64,000 nucleotides of DNA from Caballeronia insecticola (GCF_000402035.1 NC_021287.1:124001-188000), one strand, 5' to 3'. Counted from the stretch's first letter, positions 38,538 through 47,873 are shown. Numbers and translations: made by a program. The notes: generated by a model not told the origin, from the letters alone.

Positions 38538-39416
38538 ATGAACACCATGCTTTATCCGGAACTTTATAAATCGCTGGAATCCGTCCGCTGGGATATGGAG
38601 AAGGATATCCCCTGGGACAAATTCGATGCGTCCCTGCTCACCGACGAGCAGGCCCGGACCATCAAGATGAACGCGATCACCGAATGGTCCGCTCTTCCCG
38701 CAACCGAAATGTTCCTGCGTGACAACCACAACGACAGCGATTTCTCCGCTTTCATCAGCGTGTGGTTTTTCGAAGAGCAGAAACACTCGCTGGTTTTGAT
38801 GGAATATCTGCGGCGCTTCAAACCCGAATTCGTGCCGACCGAAGAGGAGTTGCACGAAGTGCGCTTCGAGTTCGATCCGGCGCCGCCGCTTGAAACGCTC
38901 ATGCTGCATTTCTGCGGCGAAATCCGGTTGAATCACTGGTATCGGCGCGCGGCCGAATGGCATACCGAACCGGTCATCAAGCATATTTACGAAACCATTT
39001 CGCGCGACGAAGCCCGCCACGGCGGCGCGTATCTGCGCTACATGAAGAAGGCGCTGGCAACTGCGGGCGATACCGCGCGCGCCGCGTTCGCCAAGATCGG
39101 CGTGCTGATGGCGTCCGCGCGCCGCACGGAAAAGCCGCTGCATCCGACCAACCTGCACGTCAATCAGGCGCTGTTTCCGCGCGATACCGTGCAGTCGCGC
39201 CTGCCCGATCCGGAGTGGCTCGAGCGCTGGCTCGACGACCAGATCCGCTTTGACGACAGCTGGGAAAAGAAGGTGGTCGAACGCATTCTGCATAACCTGT
39301 CGATTCTGTTCGAGCGTTCGTTCGTGACCGCGCAGGAACTGAACCGCTACCGCAAGGAAGTGGTTTTGCGTCTGCAAGCCGCGGCGCCGGGCGGTGCGGC
39401 CGAGCAGCCGGCCTGA
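38538..39416 (+). CDS. ferritin-like diiron protein
   Basis: A 292-residue soluble four-helix-bundle protein. Six residues fit a carboxylate-bridged diiron site: E57, E80-x-x-H83 (EEQKH), E128 and E158-x-x-H161 (DEARH). The arrangement E/ExxH/E/ExxH is that of ferritin-like oxidases and acyl-ACP desaturases. The C-terminal third (about 190-292) is not part of the four-helix core. Oxygen-dependent chemistry such as desaturation, hydroxylation or peroxide handling is expected; no substrate can be named. The ATG at 38538 has GGGGTGG upstream. It follows the B12 regulator on the same strand. Confidence 0.75.
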   Translation: MNTMLYPELYKSLESVRWDMEKDIPWDKFDASLLTDEQARTIKMNAITEWSALPATEMFLRDNHNDSDFSAFISVWFFEEQKHSLVLMEYLRRFKPEFVPTEEELHEVRFEFDPAPPLETLMLHFCGEIRLNHWYRRAAEWHTEPVIKHIYETISRDEARHGGAYLRYMKKALATAGDTARAAFAKIGVLMASARRTEKPLHPTNLHVNQALFPRDTVQSRLPDPEWLERWLDDQIRFDDSWEKKVVERILHNLSILFERSFVTAQELNRYRKEVVLRLQAAAPGGAAEQPA

Positions 39417-39438
39417 GGTTTATCGCATCGAAGACGAG

Positions 39439-39472
39439 ACGGCCCGCCGGGTAATACCGGCGGGCCGTTTTA
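39439..39472 (+). terminator. intrinsic terminator of the diiron gene
   Basis: A 12-bp stem (ACGGCCCGCCGG with CCGGCGGGCCGT) around GTAATA, followed by TTT. It lies 22 bp past the stop. Confidence 0.82.
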
Positions 39473-39566
39473 CGTCGGCTGCGCTGATTCGCAGTCTGTG
39501 CGCGCAACTCGTCGTGGCACAATGCGCGCTTCCCGAAACCCCAAGATTCCTGCAACGAGCGCCGCT

Positions 39567-40049
39567 ATGTCCGTCATTTTCGAACGCAAGATCACCACGC
39601 GCGATGCGCTCGCCGCGCTCCGTCCGACGCTCGCCGGTCCCGTTGTGTTCACGAACGGCGTCTTCGACATTCTTCATCGCGGACACGTGACCTATCTGGC
39701 GGACGCGAAGGCGCTGGGCGCGACGCTGATCGTCGGCGTGAACAGCGATGCATCGGTGCGTACGCTCGGCAAAGGCGACGATCGCCCGATCAATCACGAG
39801 GACGATCGCATGGCGCTGCTCGCGGCGCTGGAAAGCGTCGACTGGGTAGTGAAGTTCGGGGAATCGACGCCGCTGGAACTGATCGAGGCGTTGCACCCCG
39901 ACGTGCTCGTGAAGGGTGGCGACTACGACATGGACAAGCTGGCCGAATCGGCGCTTGTGCGCAGTTGGGGCGGCAAGGCGCTCGCCATTGCCTTCGAGCA
40001 TGATCGCTCGACGACCGCGCTGCTCAGAAAGGTCCGCGCGCAGTCCTGA
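39567..40049 (+). CDS. rfaE2: D-glycero-beta-D-manno-heptose 1-phosphate adenylyltransferase
   Basis: A 160-residue nucleotidyltransferase of the cytidylyltransferase fold. FTNGVFDILHRGHVTYL has the HxGH ATP-binding motif, and the GVNSDASVRTLGKGDDRPI segment follows. It equals the C-terminal domain of E. coli HldE, here as a stand-alone enzyme, and makes ADP-heptose for lipopolysaccharide inner core. The ATG at 39567 gives the family MSVIFERKI start. Convergent with a small membrane-protein gene 13 bp away. Confidence 0.93.
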   Translation: MSVIFERKITTRDALAALRPTLAGPVVFTNGVFDILHRGHVTYLADAKALGATLIVGVNSDASVRTLGKGDDRPINHEDDRMALLAALESVDWVVKFGESTPLELIEALHPDVLVKGGDYDMDKLAESALVRSWGGKALAIAFEHDRSTTALLRKVRAQS

Positions 40050-40062
40050 TCCGCCGCGCCGC

Positions 40063-40302
40063 TCATTGTCCGAGCGGCACCGTCTGCACGTTCGCGGCGG
40101 GCGCCGGTCCGCCGACGCGCGGCTGATCGAACGATTCCTCGGGATGGATCGAACGTGTGATCAGCGCTTCGGGACGAACCTGCTGCAATAGATGATGCGG
40201 TTCGCGCGCGCCCGCGGCCGGCAACGGACCGAAGACGCCGCGCATGACCGCGAACATCAGCAGGTTGGCGAGAATCAGGAAGGCGATTAGCCAGCGCAGC
40301 AT
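40063..40302 (-). CDS. small single-pass membrane protein
   Basis: A 79-residue protein with one N-terminal membrane helix (LRWLIAFLILANLLMFAVM) and a Pro/Ala/His-containing tail of about 55 residues on the periplasmic side if N-in. ATG 40300-40302 has a CGGAG site about 11 bases upstream. No family recognised. It lies 37 bp past coaX and likely belongs to the birA–coaX operon. Confidence 0.6.
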   Translation of the reverse strand: MLRWLIAFLILANLLMFAVMRGVFGPLPAAGAREPHHLLQQVRPEALITRSIHPEESFDQPRVGGPAPAANVQTVPLGQ

Positions 40303-40339
40303 GCTTGGGGCTCCGTGCTTGGGTCCGTTTTTCGGCAGA

Positions 40340-41161
40340 TCAGGATGAATGGCGTGCCGTCGCGTCACGCGCGATGAGCGCGAGTCCGGACAGCACGAGG
40401 GAATCGTGTCGCGTATGCGGCACGCCGAGCGCGCCCGCGACTTCATTGGCGGCGCCGCCGCCGAGCACAAGACGGACATCGGCTTGCCAGTCCGCTTTCA
40501 AATCGCGCCACGCGCGTTCGATCAGGCTTGCCTGCGCGAGCAGACAGCCGGCGGAGAGCGCGGCGGCGGTGTCGGTGGCGAACAGGCTGCGCGTCTGATG
40601 GAGCGCTTCGCGTGCGGACGCGGCATCGAGTGTCGGTAACTGTGCCGTATGGCTGCCGAGCGATTCCATCATCAGCGACCAGCCGGGCGCGATCAGTCCG
40701 CCTGTGAAGACGCCGTCGGCGCGCAGCGCTTCGAGCGTGGTCGCGGTGCCGAAAGTGGCGACGAGCAAATGCTCGCCGGGATACGCCGCGCGCGCGCCGA
40801 TCATTCCGCACCAGCGGTCGCTGCCGAGCCGCGACGGTTCCTCGTAACGGTTGATCACGCCGCATTGTTCGGCCTTTGCGCGCACGACGGTGCGGGGCAG
40901 CGTCGGCCAGCGCGCGTCGATCAGGCGCTGGATGCGGTTCTGCACCGGCATGCCCGCGACGTTCGAGATCCATGCGCTCGCCGGCGCGGCGAGTTCGGAC
41001 CAGGCGTCGAGCGCGGCTTCGTCGGCGGCGCTCGAATGATGTGCGTGCTCGAACGCGCCGTGCGCCAGCACCGCGCCGCGTTCGTCGACGAGCGACCACT
41101 TGATGCGGCTGTTGCCGGCATCGATCAACAGATACGGCGCCTCGTTTGCCGACGCGTTCAC
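40340..41161 (-). CDS. coaX: type III pantothenate kinase
   Basis: A 273-residue kinase for the first step of coenzyme A synthesis. The ASKHA phosphate loop is [12 protein letters not shown] with D14, followed by [13 protein letters not shown] and the [10 protein letters not shown] segment. It starts with GTG that overlaps the birA stop (GTGA), with AAGGAG upstream, indicating translational coupling. Type III kinases replace CoaA in many beta-proteobacteria. Confidence 0.94.
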   Translation of the reverse strand: MNASANEAPYLLIDAGNSRIKWSLVDERGAVLAHGAFEHAHHSSAADEAALDAWSELAAPASAWISNVAGMPVQNRIQRLIDARWPTLPRTVVRAKAEQCGVINRYEEPSRLGSDRWCGMIGARAAYPGEHLLVATFGTATTLEALRADGVFTGGLIAPGWSLMMESLGSHTAQLPTLDAASAREALHQTRSLFATDTAAALSAGCLLAQASLIERAWRDLKADWQADVRLVLGGGAANEVAGALGVPHTRHDSLVLSGLALIARDATARHSS

Positions 41162-42060
41162 GGACGCTCCTTCGCGAGCCGCAGCGTCAGTTCGCCGGTT
41201 GCGACCGCGCGCGGGCCTTCGGGTGCGTCGATCAGCAACTGACCGCTTTCGTCGACGCCCGAGGCGATGCCGCGCGTCACTTCGCGGCCCTGATCGAGCA
41301 ACAGGACTTCGCGTCCGGACCACGCGTGGGCGTCGAGCCAGCGTTGGCGAAACGGCTTGAAGCCTTCGACCTCGAAGCGCGGCAGGGCGGCGTCGAGCGC
41401 GTTGAGCAACGCGGCGAGCGTGTCGGTGAGATTGGCGTCGGGCCATGCGCGAGCGAGCGTGGCGGGCATCGCGCCCGGCACGGACGACGTGGCGAGGCGG
41501 TTGGCGTCGTCGACCTGCGCGGCGAGTTGTTCCGCGCCATGCAGATTCGTGCCGATGCCGATGACCACCGCCGTCGCGCCCGGCGTGTTCCACGCGGTCT
41601 CGATCAGGATGCCGGCGAGCTTGCCGTCGTCGAGCAGGACGTCGTTCGGCCATTTCAGCGCCGGACGCGCGGACGGCGAGAGCGGCAGCCGCGCGAGCGC
41701 ATCGAGCACAGCGGTGCCGATGGCGAGGCTCAGGCCCGAGAGCCCTTCGATGGGCCGCCCGATCACGCAGCCGACCGACATCAGCAGCGCGTTGCCCGGT
41801 TCCGCGAGCCAAGTCCGGCCACGCCGTCCGCGCCCGGCCGTTTGCGAATACGCGACGCGCACGGTCGGTGCGGGCGGCGTGTGCGCGGCGCGGTCTCGCG
41901 GCAGTGCGCGCAATTGCGCTATCAGATCGGCATTGGTGGAGCCCGTTTCGTCGACGATCTCGATGGTCCAGTCGCGAGCGGGGCGTTCGGCGAGCGCGGC
42001 CAGCCGCGTGCGGTCGATGCGCCAGGGAGCGTCGGGGGCGAAGGAAGAGGTCGGGTTCAT
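41158..42060 (-). CDS. birA: biotin–[acetyl-CoA carboxylase] ligase
   Basis: A 300-residue biotin protein ligase. ETGSTNADL, the biotinyl-AMP loop GRGRRGR, and KWPNDVLL are present, along with the C-terminal SH3-like domain. There is no N-terminal helix-turn-helix, so it is a group I ligase that does not repress bio genes. It forms an operon with coaX and the small membrane protein. Confidence 0.94.
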   Translation of the reverse strand: MNPTSSFAPDAPWRIDRTRLAALAERPARDWTIEIVDETGSTNADLIAQLRALPRDRAAHTPPAPTVRVAYSQTAGRGRRGRTWLAEPGNALLMSVGCVIGRPIEGLSGLSLAIGTAVLDALARLPLSPSARPALKWPNDVLLDDGKLAGILIETAWNTPGATAVVIGIGTNLHGAEQLAAQVDDANRLATSSVPGAMPATLARAWPDANLTDTLAALLNALDAALPRFEVEGFKPFRQRWLDAHAWSGREVLLLDQGREVTRGIASGVDESGQLLIDAPEGPRAVATGELTLRLAKERP

Positions 42061-42114
42061 GACGGATATTGTAGCGGCGCGGCAGCGTGGCTTGCGATGC
42101 CGCGTGGCCGGGCG

Positions 42115-42450
42115 TTACACCAGTGAGATGCGCAGTGTTTTGCCGCAGGCCTTCGCGTATTTACGCAGCGTCGAAATGGATGGTGAGTGCTTCTCGCTGA
42201 TCAGCGACCCTTCGAGCCGCGCGACTGCGGATGCGGTCGTTCCCATGCGCTCGGCGATTTGCGCTTGTGTCAGACCCGCTTCCTTGCGGGCGTGAAGCAG
42301 GGCGTCGAGTGCTTCGTATTCAGGTGCGAGTGCATCGTATGCGGCCTTGAGTTCGGGGTTGGCGGCCAGCTGCCGGGCGACCTTGCCGTCGTCATGCGAC
42401 ACAGGAACGTACTGTTCCGCCAATTCCTTTTGCCAACGCGTCTTAGCCAT
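42115..42450 (-). CDS. higA: HigA-type antitoxin, XRE helix-turn-helix
   Basis: A 111-residue DNA-binding protein. The Cro/C1-type HTH covers about 55-108 ([27 protein letters not shown]); the N-terminal half would bind the toxin. The ATG lies eight bases inside the toxin gene's end, so the two are co-translated, with the toxin first as in higBA. HigA proteins neutralise HigB and repress the operon through a palindrome such as the one at 42787-42802. Confidence 0.85.
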   Translation of the reverse strand: MAKTRWQKELAEQYVPVSHDDGKVARQLAANPELKAAYDALAPEYEALDALLHARKEAGLTQAQIAERMGTTASAVARLEGSLISEKHSPSISTLRKYAKACGKTLRISLV

Positions 42451-42793
42451 TCCGTTGAGCCTCCATTAAGCGATTCCGGGCAAGGCGCAGTTCCTTGGGC
42501 GGCGTCCTTTGCGTTTTCTTGATGAACGAGTGCAGCATGATGATTCGCTTTCCCTGCATTGCGCCGTAGAACACACGAGCGATCCCTTCCCGTCCTGCTG
42601 GCCGAAGCTCGAAAAGCTTGTCGCCCAGCGATCTGGAATACGGCATGCCCAGGTCGGGACCATGCTGTTTCAGCGCGGACAGGAGGCGCAGATAGCCGGC
42701 AAAAATTCCGACCGGCAACTCGGAAATCTCGCGCGCGATCCGCTCGCTGTAGTACGTAATCGCCCAGGCATCGACATCGGCGGATGTTAGCAT
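42443..42793 (-). CDS. higB: HigB/Gp49-type RNA-interferase toxin
   Basis: A 116-residue protein of the RelE/ParE superfamily, Gp49/HigB subgroup: RLLSALKQHGPDLGMPYSRSLGDKLFELRP, then GIARVFYGAMQGKRIIMLHSFIKKTQRTP, the usual small alpha/beta toxin that cleaves mRNA on ribosomes. The first in-frame ATG consistent with the family is at 42791-42793, sitting inside a palindrome, with no ribosome site before it. An upstream start would add residues unlike the family. It lies between birA and the lipid-transport operon and is probably acquired. Confidence 0.8.
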   Translation of the reverse strand: MLTSADVDAWAITYYSERIAREISELPVGIFAGYLRLLSALKQHGPDLGMPYSRSLGDKLFELRPAGREGIARVFYGAMQGKRIIMLHSFIKKTQRTPPKELRLARNRLMEAQRNG

Positions 42794-42802
42794 ATTTGCT
42801 AA
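42787..42802. promoter_or_regulatory. palindrome overlapping the higB start, candidate autoregulatory operator
   Basis: TTAGCA (42787-42792), spacer TATT, TGCTAA (42797-42802). The higB ATG lies inside the palindrome. Position and symmetry fit a HigA operator. Confidence 0.55.
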
Positions 42803-42976
42803 GTCAAAGAGAGTGGATGACTTTGCAGTTTTGCTTTTGCAACGATTCCGGGAAACTCGGCCATCCGATATAAGCCGATCTCCAAATGCAGCCCGCACAC
42901 CATCCCCGCGCCCCCAATACAACCTTCGCTACAATGTCCTTTCCCTTTTAACCGCGTCTCACCGCGCCTCCGATCC

Positions 42977-44104
42977 TTGGACTTCGACACGCCGCCGCGC
43001 CTGAGAGTGGAGGCCGGCCAGCAGGGCAAGGTGGTCCGGCTCTCGGGCCAGTGGACCGCGCTCGCGCTCGCCCGCGACCGCGCGAAGAGCGGCGTCACGC
43101 GAAGGCTGCGCGCCATCGGGCGCGAGGCGATCAGCCAGTGGGATCTGCTTTCCGTCGAACGGCTCGATCACGTCGGCGGTCAGGCGCTGTGGCGCGTCTG
43201 GGGGCGCAAGCTGCCCGCGACCATCGCGCTCTCCGACACGCAACGCGAAATCTTCGAACGCGTCGCGCTGCTCGACGCCGAGCGCGAGGAGCCCGAAGCC
43301 GTCGATCACGTCGATCCGGTCACGCGCCTCGGTCAGCTCATCTTCGGCTTCTTCGATCATCTCTACGGCGGTCTCGCGATGTTCGGCGGCTTCGTGCTCG
43401 ATCTCGCAAGCCTCGTGCGCCGCCCGCAGCGCACGCCGTGGACGGAAATCTCCGCCAACATCTACAGCGCCGGCGCGCAGGCGCTCGCGATCACCGCGCT
43501 CGTCGCGTTTCTGATCGGCATCGTGCTGAGTTATCTGTCGGCGCAACAACTGCGCGTGTTCGGCGCGAATCAGTACATCGTCAACATTCTCGGGCTGTCC
43601 GTGATTCGCGAACTCGGGCCGGTGCTTTCCGCGATTCTCGTCGCCGGACGTTCGGGCTCGGCGATCACCGCGCAGATCGGCGTCATGCGCGTCACCGAAG
43701 AACTCGACGCGATGCAGGTCATGGGCATTCCGCACGGCCTGCGCCTCGTGCTGCCGCGCGTGATCGCGCTCGGCGTCGCCATGCCGCTGCTCGTCATGTG
43801 GACCAACATCGTCGCGTTGACGGGCGGCGCGCTCGCGGCGAAGCTCGTGCTGTCCATCGACGTGAACTTCTTCGTGCGCTCGCTGCCGTCCGTCGTGCCG
43901 ATCGCGAATCTCTGGATCGGGCTTGGCAAGGGCGTCGTGTTCGGCATGCTGATTGCGCTCACCGCCTGCCATTTCGGCTTTCGCATCAAGGCGAATTCGC
44001 AGAGTCTCGGCGAAGGCACGACGACATCCGTGGTCACGTCGATCACCGTCGTGATTCTCGCGGACGCCGTGTTCGCGATCCTGTTCCAGAACGTCGGACT
44101 CTGA
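42977..44104 (+). CDS. MlaE-family ABC permease with N-terminal STAS-like domain
   Basis: A 375-residue membrane protein. Residues 1-110 form a soluble STAS-like (MlaB-type) domain fused to the permease; then five to six hydrophobic segments of the MlaE fold, with the signature IRELGPVLSAILVAGRSGSAITAQIG. It would move phospholipid across the inner membrane with the next two genes. The start is a TTG at 42977 without a clear ribosome site; the reading frame and family resemblance support it, but the exact start is uncertain. The fused STAS domain could take the place of a separate MlaB. Confidence 0.85.
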   Translation: MDFDTPPRLRVEAGQQGKVVRLSGQWTALALARDRAKSGVTRRLRAIGREAISQWDLLSVERLDHVGGQALWRVWGRKLPATIALSDTQREIFERVALLDAEREEPEAVDHVDPVTRLGQLIFGFFDHLYGGLAMFGGFVLDLASLVRRPQRTPWTEISANIYSAGAQALAITALVAFLIGIVLSYLSAQQLRVFGANQYIVNILGLSVIRELGPVLSAILVAGRSGSAITAQIGVMRVTEELDAMQVMGIPHGLRLVLPRVIALGVAMPLLVMWTNIVALTGGALAAKLVLSIDVNFFVRSLPSVVPIANLWIGLGKGVVFGMLIALTACHFGFRIKANSQSLGEGTTTSVVTSITVVILADAVFAILFQNVGL

Positions 44105-44109
44105 CCGCC

Positions 44110-44988
44110 ATGTCCACCACGCTCGCCACCGCCGTTCGACATCAGCCGCCGCCCGTGATCGCGGAGCCGGTGATCGAAGTGCGCGATGTGACCAAGCGCT
44201 ACGGCCGCACGGTGATCCACGAGCATCTGAATCTCGACGTGCGGCGCGGCGAGATCGTCGCGTTGCTGGGCGGTTCGGGCTCGGGCAAGACGACGCTCGT
44301 GCGGCAGATTCTAGGGCTCGAATCGCCGACTTCGGGCACCATTCGCCTGCTCGGCGAAGAATGGGCGCAGATGGACGAGGAAACCGCCAAGATGCTGCGC
44401 ACGCGCTCCGGCATGATGTTTCAGCAAGGCGCGCTGTTTTCTTCGCTGACGGTGTATGACAACATCGCGCAGCCGTTTCGCGAGCTGGGCAAGATTCCCG
44501 AGGACCTAATCCGCGAGTTCGTCATGCTCAAGCTCGAAATGGTCGGCCTTTCGTGCAAGCACGCGAGCAAGATGCCGGCGGCGCTTTCGGGCGGCATGAT
44601 CAAGCGCGTGGGCATCGCGCGGGCGATCGCGCTCGAACCCGAACTGCTGTTTCTCGACGAACCCACGGCCGGTCTCGATCCGAAGGCCTCGGACGAGTTC
44701 GTCGATCTGATCGCCACGTTGCATCGCGCGCTCGGGCTCACCGTCGTCATGGTCACGCACGATCTCGATACGATGGTCGCGCTGTCCACCCGCGTCGCCG
44801 TGCTGGCGGACAAGCGCGTGCTGGTCGCGGCGCCGGTGGAGGAAGCCTGCGCGGTGGATCATCCGTTCATCCGCGAGTATTTTCTCGGGCGGCGCGGACG
44901 CCGCGCGTTGCAGGCGCTGCCGCCGGAGCGCCGCGCGAAATTGCCCGCGGCCGCGCTCGAGGACGCGCCGATCGCCGTCAACAAGTAA
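44110..44988 (+). CDS. MlaF-family ABC transporter ATPase
   Basis: A 292-residue ATPase. Walker A GGSGSGKTT, Q loop in MFQQGALF, signature LSGGMIKRV, Walker B ELLFLDEPTAGLDP and switch H in VTHD are complete. Family members power lipid transport with MlaE and MlaD. The C-terminal 40 residues are a basic extension. It begins five bases after the permease stop. Confidence 0.92.
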   Translation: MSTTLATAVRHQPPPVIAEPVIEVRDVTKRYGRTVIHEHLNLDVRRGEIVALLGGSGSGKTTLVRQILGLESPTSGTIRLLGEEWAQMDEETAKMLRTRSGMMFQQGALFSSLTVYDNIAQPFRELGKIPEDLIREFVMLKLEMVGLSCKHASKMPAALSGGMIKRVGIARAIALEPELLFLDEPTAGLDPKASDEFVDLIATLHRALGLTVVMVTHDLDTMVALSTRVAVLADKRVLVAAPVEEACAVDHPFIREYFLGRRGRRALQALPPERRAKLPAAALEDAPIAVNK

Positions 44989-45045
44989 CCAGCCGCGCGA
45001 CGCGTTGCGCGGCCGGCGCCGCCGGGAAGTCAAAGGAACCTGCAG

Positions 45046-46005
45046 ATGGAAAACAAATCACATGCGTTCTGGACCGGGCTGTTCACGATCGCCCTCGTGC
45101 TGGCCGTCGCGTTCGCGGTGTTTTTCTTCAACGTGGATCGCACCGTGCGCGTGCCCTATGACCTGATCGCGCGCACCAACGTGACCGGGCTCTTCACCGA
45201 CGCGTCCGTGCGTTACCGCGGGCTGGGCGTCGGCAAGGTGGAATCGATCCGCTTCGATCGCGCGCATCCGGGGCAGATCCGCATTCGCATCCTCGTCGAT
45301 CAGAACGCGCCGATGACGCATTCCACCTTCGCGACGCTCGGCTTTCAGGGCGTGACGGGCATCGCGTTCGTGCAGCTCGACGACACCGGTGCCAACACGG
45401 CGCCGCTCGCGTCGTCGCCGCAGCATGTGGCCGAAGTGCCGATGCGCCCGGGCCTGTTCGAGCAGTTGCAGCAGCGCGGCGACGTGATCCTGAAGAAGTT
45501 CGAGCGCCTCTCCGAAGACGCCGACAAGTTCCTGTCCGACGACGTGCGCAATCAGCTCCTCGACACCACGAAGAGCCTGAAAGGCGCGGCGGACGGCATC
45601 GCGACGCTCGCGAGCCAGGTCCAGCCCGCGACGGCGCAATTGCCGCAGACGCTCAGGCAGCTCGACACCACGCTCGCATCGACCAATCGGCTCGTGCAGA
45701 ACCTGAATCGTCCGGATGGTCCGTTCGTCGTCAACCTGAACAAGGCAGGCAAGGCCGCCGAGGATGCAAGCGCGGCGCTCGCGGACATGAACGAGTCGCT
45801 GCGCTTCGTGACGGCGCGCGTGGGCTTCGAGGCGTTGCCGCGCTTCTATTCATTCAGCGACGACGTGAGCGCCGCCGCCCGCTCGGTCGACCGCGCCGCC
45901 GACGCGTTCAGCACCAATCCGCGCAGCGTGCTGTTCGGCGCGCCGCGTCAGGCGCCCGGGCCGGGCGAACCGGGTTTCACGTGGCCCGCGCAGCCGGCGC
46001 ATTGA
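45046..46005 (+). CDS. MCE (MlaD-family) substrate-binding protein
   Basis: A 319-residue protein anchored by one N-terminal membrane helix (about 8-30), then the MCE domain (about 35-120, TNVTGLFTDASVRYRGLGVGKVESI), then a long helical region of about 180 residues. MCE domains form hexameric rings that carry lipids; the long helical extension is like that of PqiB/YebT or mycobacterial Mce proteins and could reach further into the periplasm than the short MlaD. Confidence 0.9.
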   Translation: MENKSHAFWTGLFTIALVLAVAFAVFFFNVDRTVRVPYDLIARTNVTGLFTDASVRYRGLGVGKVESIRFDRAHPGQIRIRILVDQNAPMTHSTFATLGFQGVTGIAFVQLDDTGANTAPLASSPQHVAEVPMRPGLFEQLQQRGDVILKKFERLSEDADKFLSDDVRNQLLDTTKSLKGAADGIATLASQVQPATAQLPQTLRQLDTTLASTNRLVQNLNRPDGPFVVNLNKAGKAAEDASAALADMNESLRFVTARVGFEALPRFYSFSDDVSAAARSVDRAADAFSTNPRSVLFGAPRQAPGPGEPGFTWPAQPAH

Positions 46006-46036
46006 TCGAGAGAACGGAACGGATCTGGATAACGAC

Positions 46037-46663
46037 ATGGCAGACATCACGATGAAAAGAGCGCTCGCGGCGTGCGCGCTCGCCTGCGCCGCGCTGCTCA
46101 CGGGCTGCGCCTCGACTCCGGCCGCGATGCCCAACGCGCATTACGACCTCGGCATGCCGCCGGTCACGACTACGACCACCGGCGCCTCGCCGATGCCGCC
46201 GGTGAAGCTACTGGCGGTGAGCGCGCCGCGCAATCTCGAAACCGACGGTTTCACCTATCGCCTGAGTTACGTCGATGCACAGCGCGCCGGCACCTATTCG
46301 GACAGCCACTGGACGATGCCGCCCGCGCAACTGCTGACGCAGCGTCTGCGCGAGGCGCTCGCGGCGCGCGGGCCGATCCTGTCGGGCGCCGATCCGGTGC
46401 GCGCGGTGCCGCTGCTCGAAGTCGAGCTGACGAGTTTCGAACAGGTCTTCGATGCGCCCGAGCAAAGCCACGGCGCCGTGTCCGTGCGCGCAACGCTCAC
46501 GCAGCAGGGCCGCGTGCTCAGCCAGCGCACCTTCGCCGCGAACGCGCCCGCGTCGAGCGCGGATGCATCGGGCGGTGCGCGGGCGCTCGCCGCCGCATCG
46601 GACGATGTGATCGCGCAACTGTCCGCGTGGCTCGCGGCGCAACCGCTCGCTGCTTCGCGATGA
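46037..46663 (+). CDS. ABC-type transport auxiliary lipoprotein (PqiC-like)
   Basis: A 208-residue lipoprotein (lipobox LLTGC near residue 24) of the DUF330/PqiC-like auxiliary family, found with MCE transporters where it is thought to dock the system at the outer membrane. Two ATGs are possible, 46037 and 46052; the second would begin directly with the MKRALAACAL signal. The first has a GGAT sequence at fair distance. Confidence 0.82.
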   Translation: MADITMKRALAACALACAALLTGCASTPAAMPNAHYDLGMPPVTTTTTGASPMPPVKLLAVSAPRNLETDGFTYRLSYVDAQRAGTYSDSHWTMPPAQLLTQRLREALAARGPILSGADPVRAVPLLEVELTSFEQVFDAPEQSHGAVSVRATLTQQGRVLSQRTFAANAPASSADASGGARALAAASDDVIAQLSAWLAAQPLAASR

Positions 46664-46712
46664 CCTTCGGCTGTTGCACTTTCCGCCCAGCGCGAATGCA
46701 TCCGGGCGGCTC

Positions 46713-47873
46713 ATGACGATCAAGCAATGGCAGCGCCGCCCGTCGGCGTTTTCCCGGCAGGCGCTTGCAGCGTACGCGGCGCTCGTCGTGTATGGCTCGC
46801 TGTATCCGTTTTCCGGCTGGCGCTCGCTTGGCCTGAGTCCGTTCGCGTATCTCGCGGATCCGATGCCGCAGTATCTGACCGTGTTCGATGTCGTCACCAA
46901 CGTGCTCGGCTACATGCCGCTCGGCGCGCTGATCGTGCTCGCGCTGTATCCGCGTTATCGCGGCACGTTCGCGGTGGCGGCGGCGCTCGCGGGCGGCGCG
47001 CTGCTGTCCGGCGCGATGGAAGCGATCCAGACCTATCTGCCGACGCGCGTCGCCTCGAATCTCGATCTCGCCGCGAATGCGTTCGGCGCGCTGGTCGGCG
47101 GCGTGCTGACCGCGCCCGCGACGAGCGCGCTGCTCGATCGCGGGCTGCTGCGGCGCATCCGCTTCACGTGGTTCGAGCGCGACGCGGCGTATGTCATCGG
47201 GCTGTCGGCGCTCTGGCCGTTCGCGGCGCTGTTTCCCGCGCCGTATCTGTTCGGCGGCGGCGACCTGCCGCGCGTGCTGTGGGACGAACTCGATCCCGCG
47301 ATGCAGGACGCGATCCTCGTCTGGACGCCCGCCGCGTGGGATGTCGAAAGCTGGCCGGACCGGCTCGGCGCGCTGTTGCCGGACGACTCCTGGGAAGCAA
47401 TCATCACGTCGAGCAGCCTGTTCGCCGCGCTCGTGCTCGCGACGCTGCTGACGCGCACGCGCGCGCCGCGCATCCGCCTGATGCTCGGCCTGATCGCAAC
47501 GACGCTCGTCGCGAAGGTGGGCGCCGCGTTCCTGCAATCGCGCGCGGGCCTGACCTTCGACTGGGCGACGGATGGCGCGCTCGAAGGCATCGGGATCGCG
47601 ACGGTCGCGGGCGTGCTGTCGGTGTCGTTGCCGCGCGGCCTGCGGGCGGCGCTCGCGGGCGCGGCGCTGGTGCTGTCGCTGGCGCTCGTCAATCTGCTGC
47701 CGGTGAATCCGTATTTCGACATCGTGCTCGCCGACTGGCGGCAAGGCCGCTATCTGCACTTCAACGGGCTCGCGCACTGGCTCTCGTGGGTGTGGCCCTA
47801 TGCGGCGCTCGGCTGGCTCGCGTCGGCGGCGGAGCATGCGTGGCTCGCGCGGCGGCGCGCGCGACGGGCGTAG
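46713..47873 (+). CDS. VanZ family membrane protein
   Basis: A 386-residue polytopic membrane protein. The first 120 residues match VanZ (VVYGSLYPFSGWRSL, MPLGALIVLAL, EAIQTYLPTRVASNLDLAANAFGALVG), and three to four more membrane helices follow. VanZ proteins have a loose link to resistance against glycopeptides; here it is more likely a general envelope protein. It follows the lipid-transport operon and may be part of it. The start at 46713 has no strong ribosome site. Confidence 0.8.
   Translation: MTIKQWQRRPSAFSRQALAAYAALVVYGSLYPFSGWRSLGLSPFAYLADPMPQYLTVFDVVTNVLGYMPLGALIVLALYPRYRGTFAVAAALAGGALLSGAMEAIQTYLPTRVASNLDLAANAFGALVGGVLTAPATSALLDRGLLRRIRFTWFERDAAYVIGLSALWPFAALFPAPYLFGGGDLPRVLWDELDPAMQDAILVWTPAAWDVESWPDRLGALLPDDSWEAIITSSSLFAALVLATLLTRTRAPRIRLMLGLIATTLVAKVGAAFLQSRAGLTFDWATDGALEGIGIATVAGVLSVSLPRGLRAALAGAALVLSLALVNLLPVNPYFDIVLADWRQGRYLHFNGLAHWLSWVWPYAALGWLASAAEHAWLARRRARRA

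Noticed and set aside
42823..42842. TTGCA/TGCAA pair upstream of higB as a second operator
   Set aside because: Short arms and wide spacer in an AT-rich patch make chance likely.
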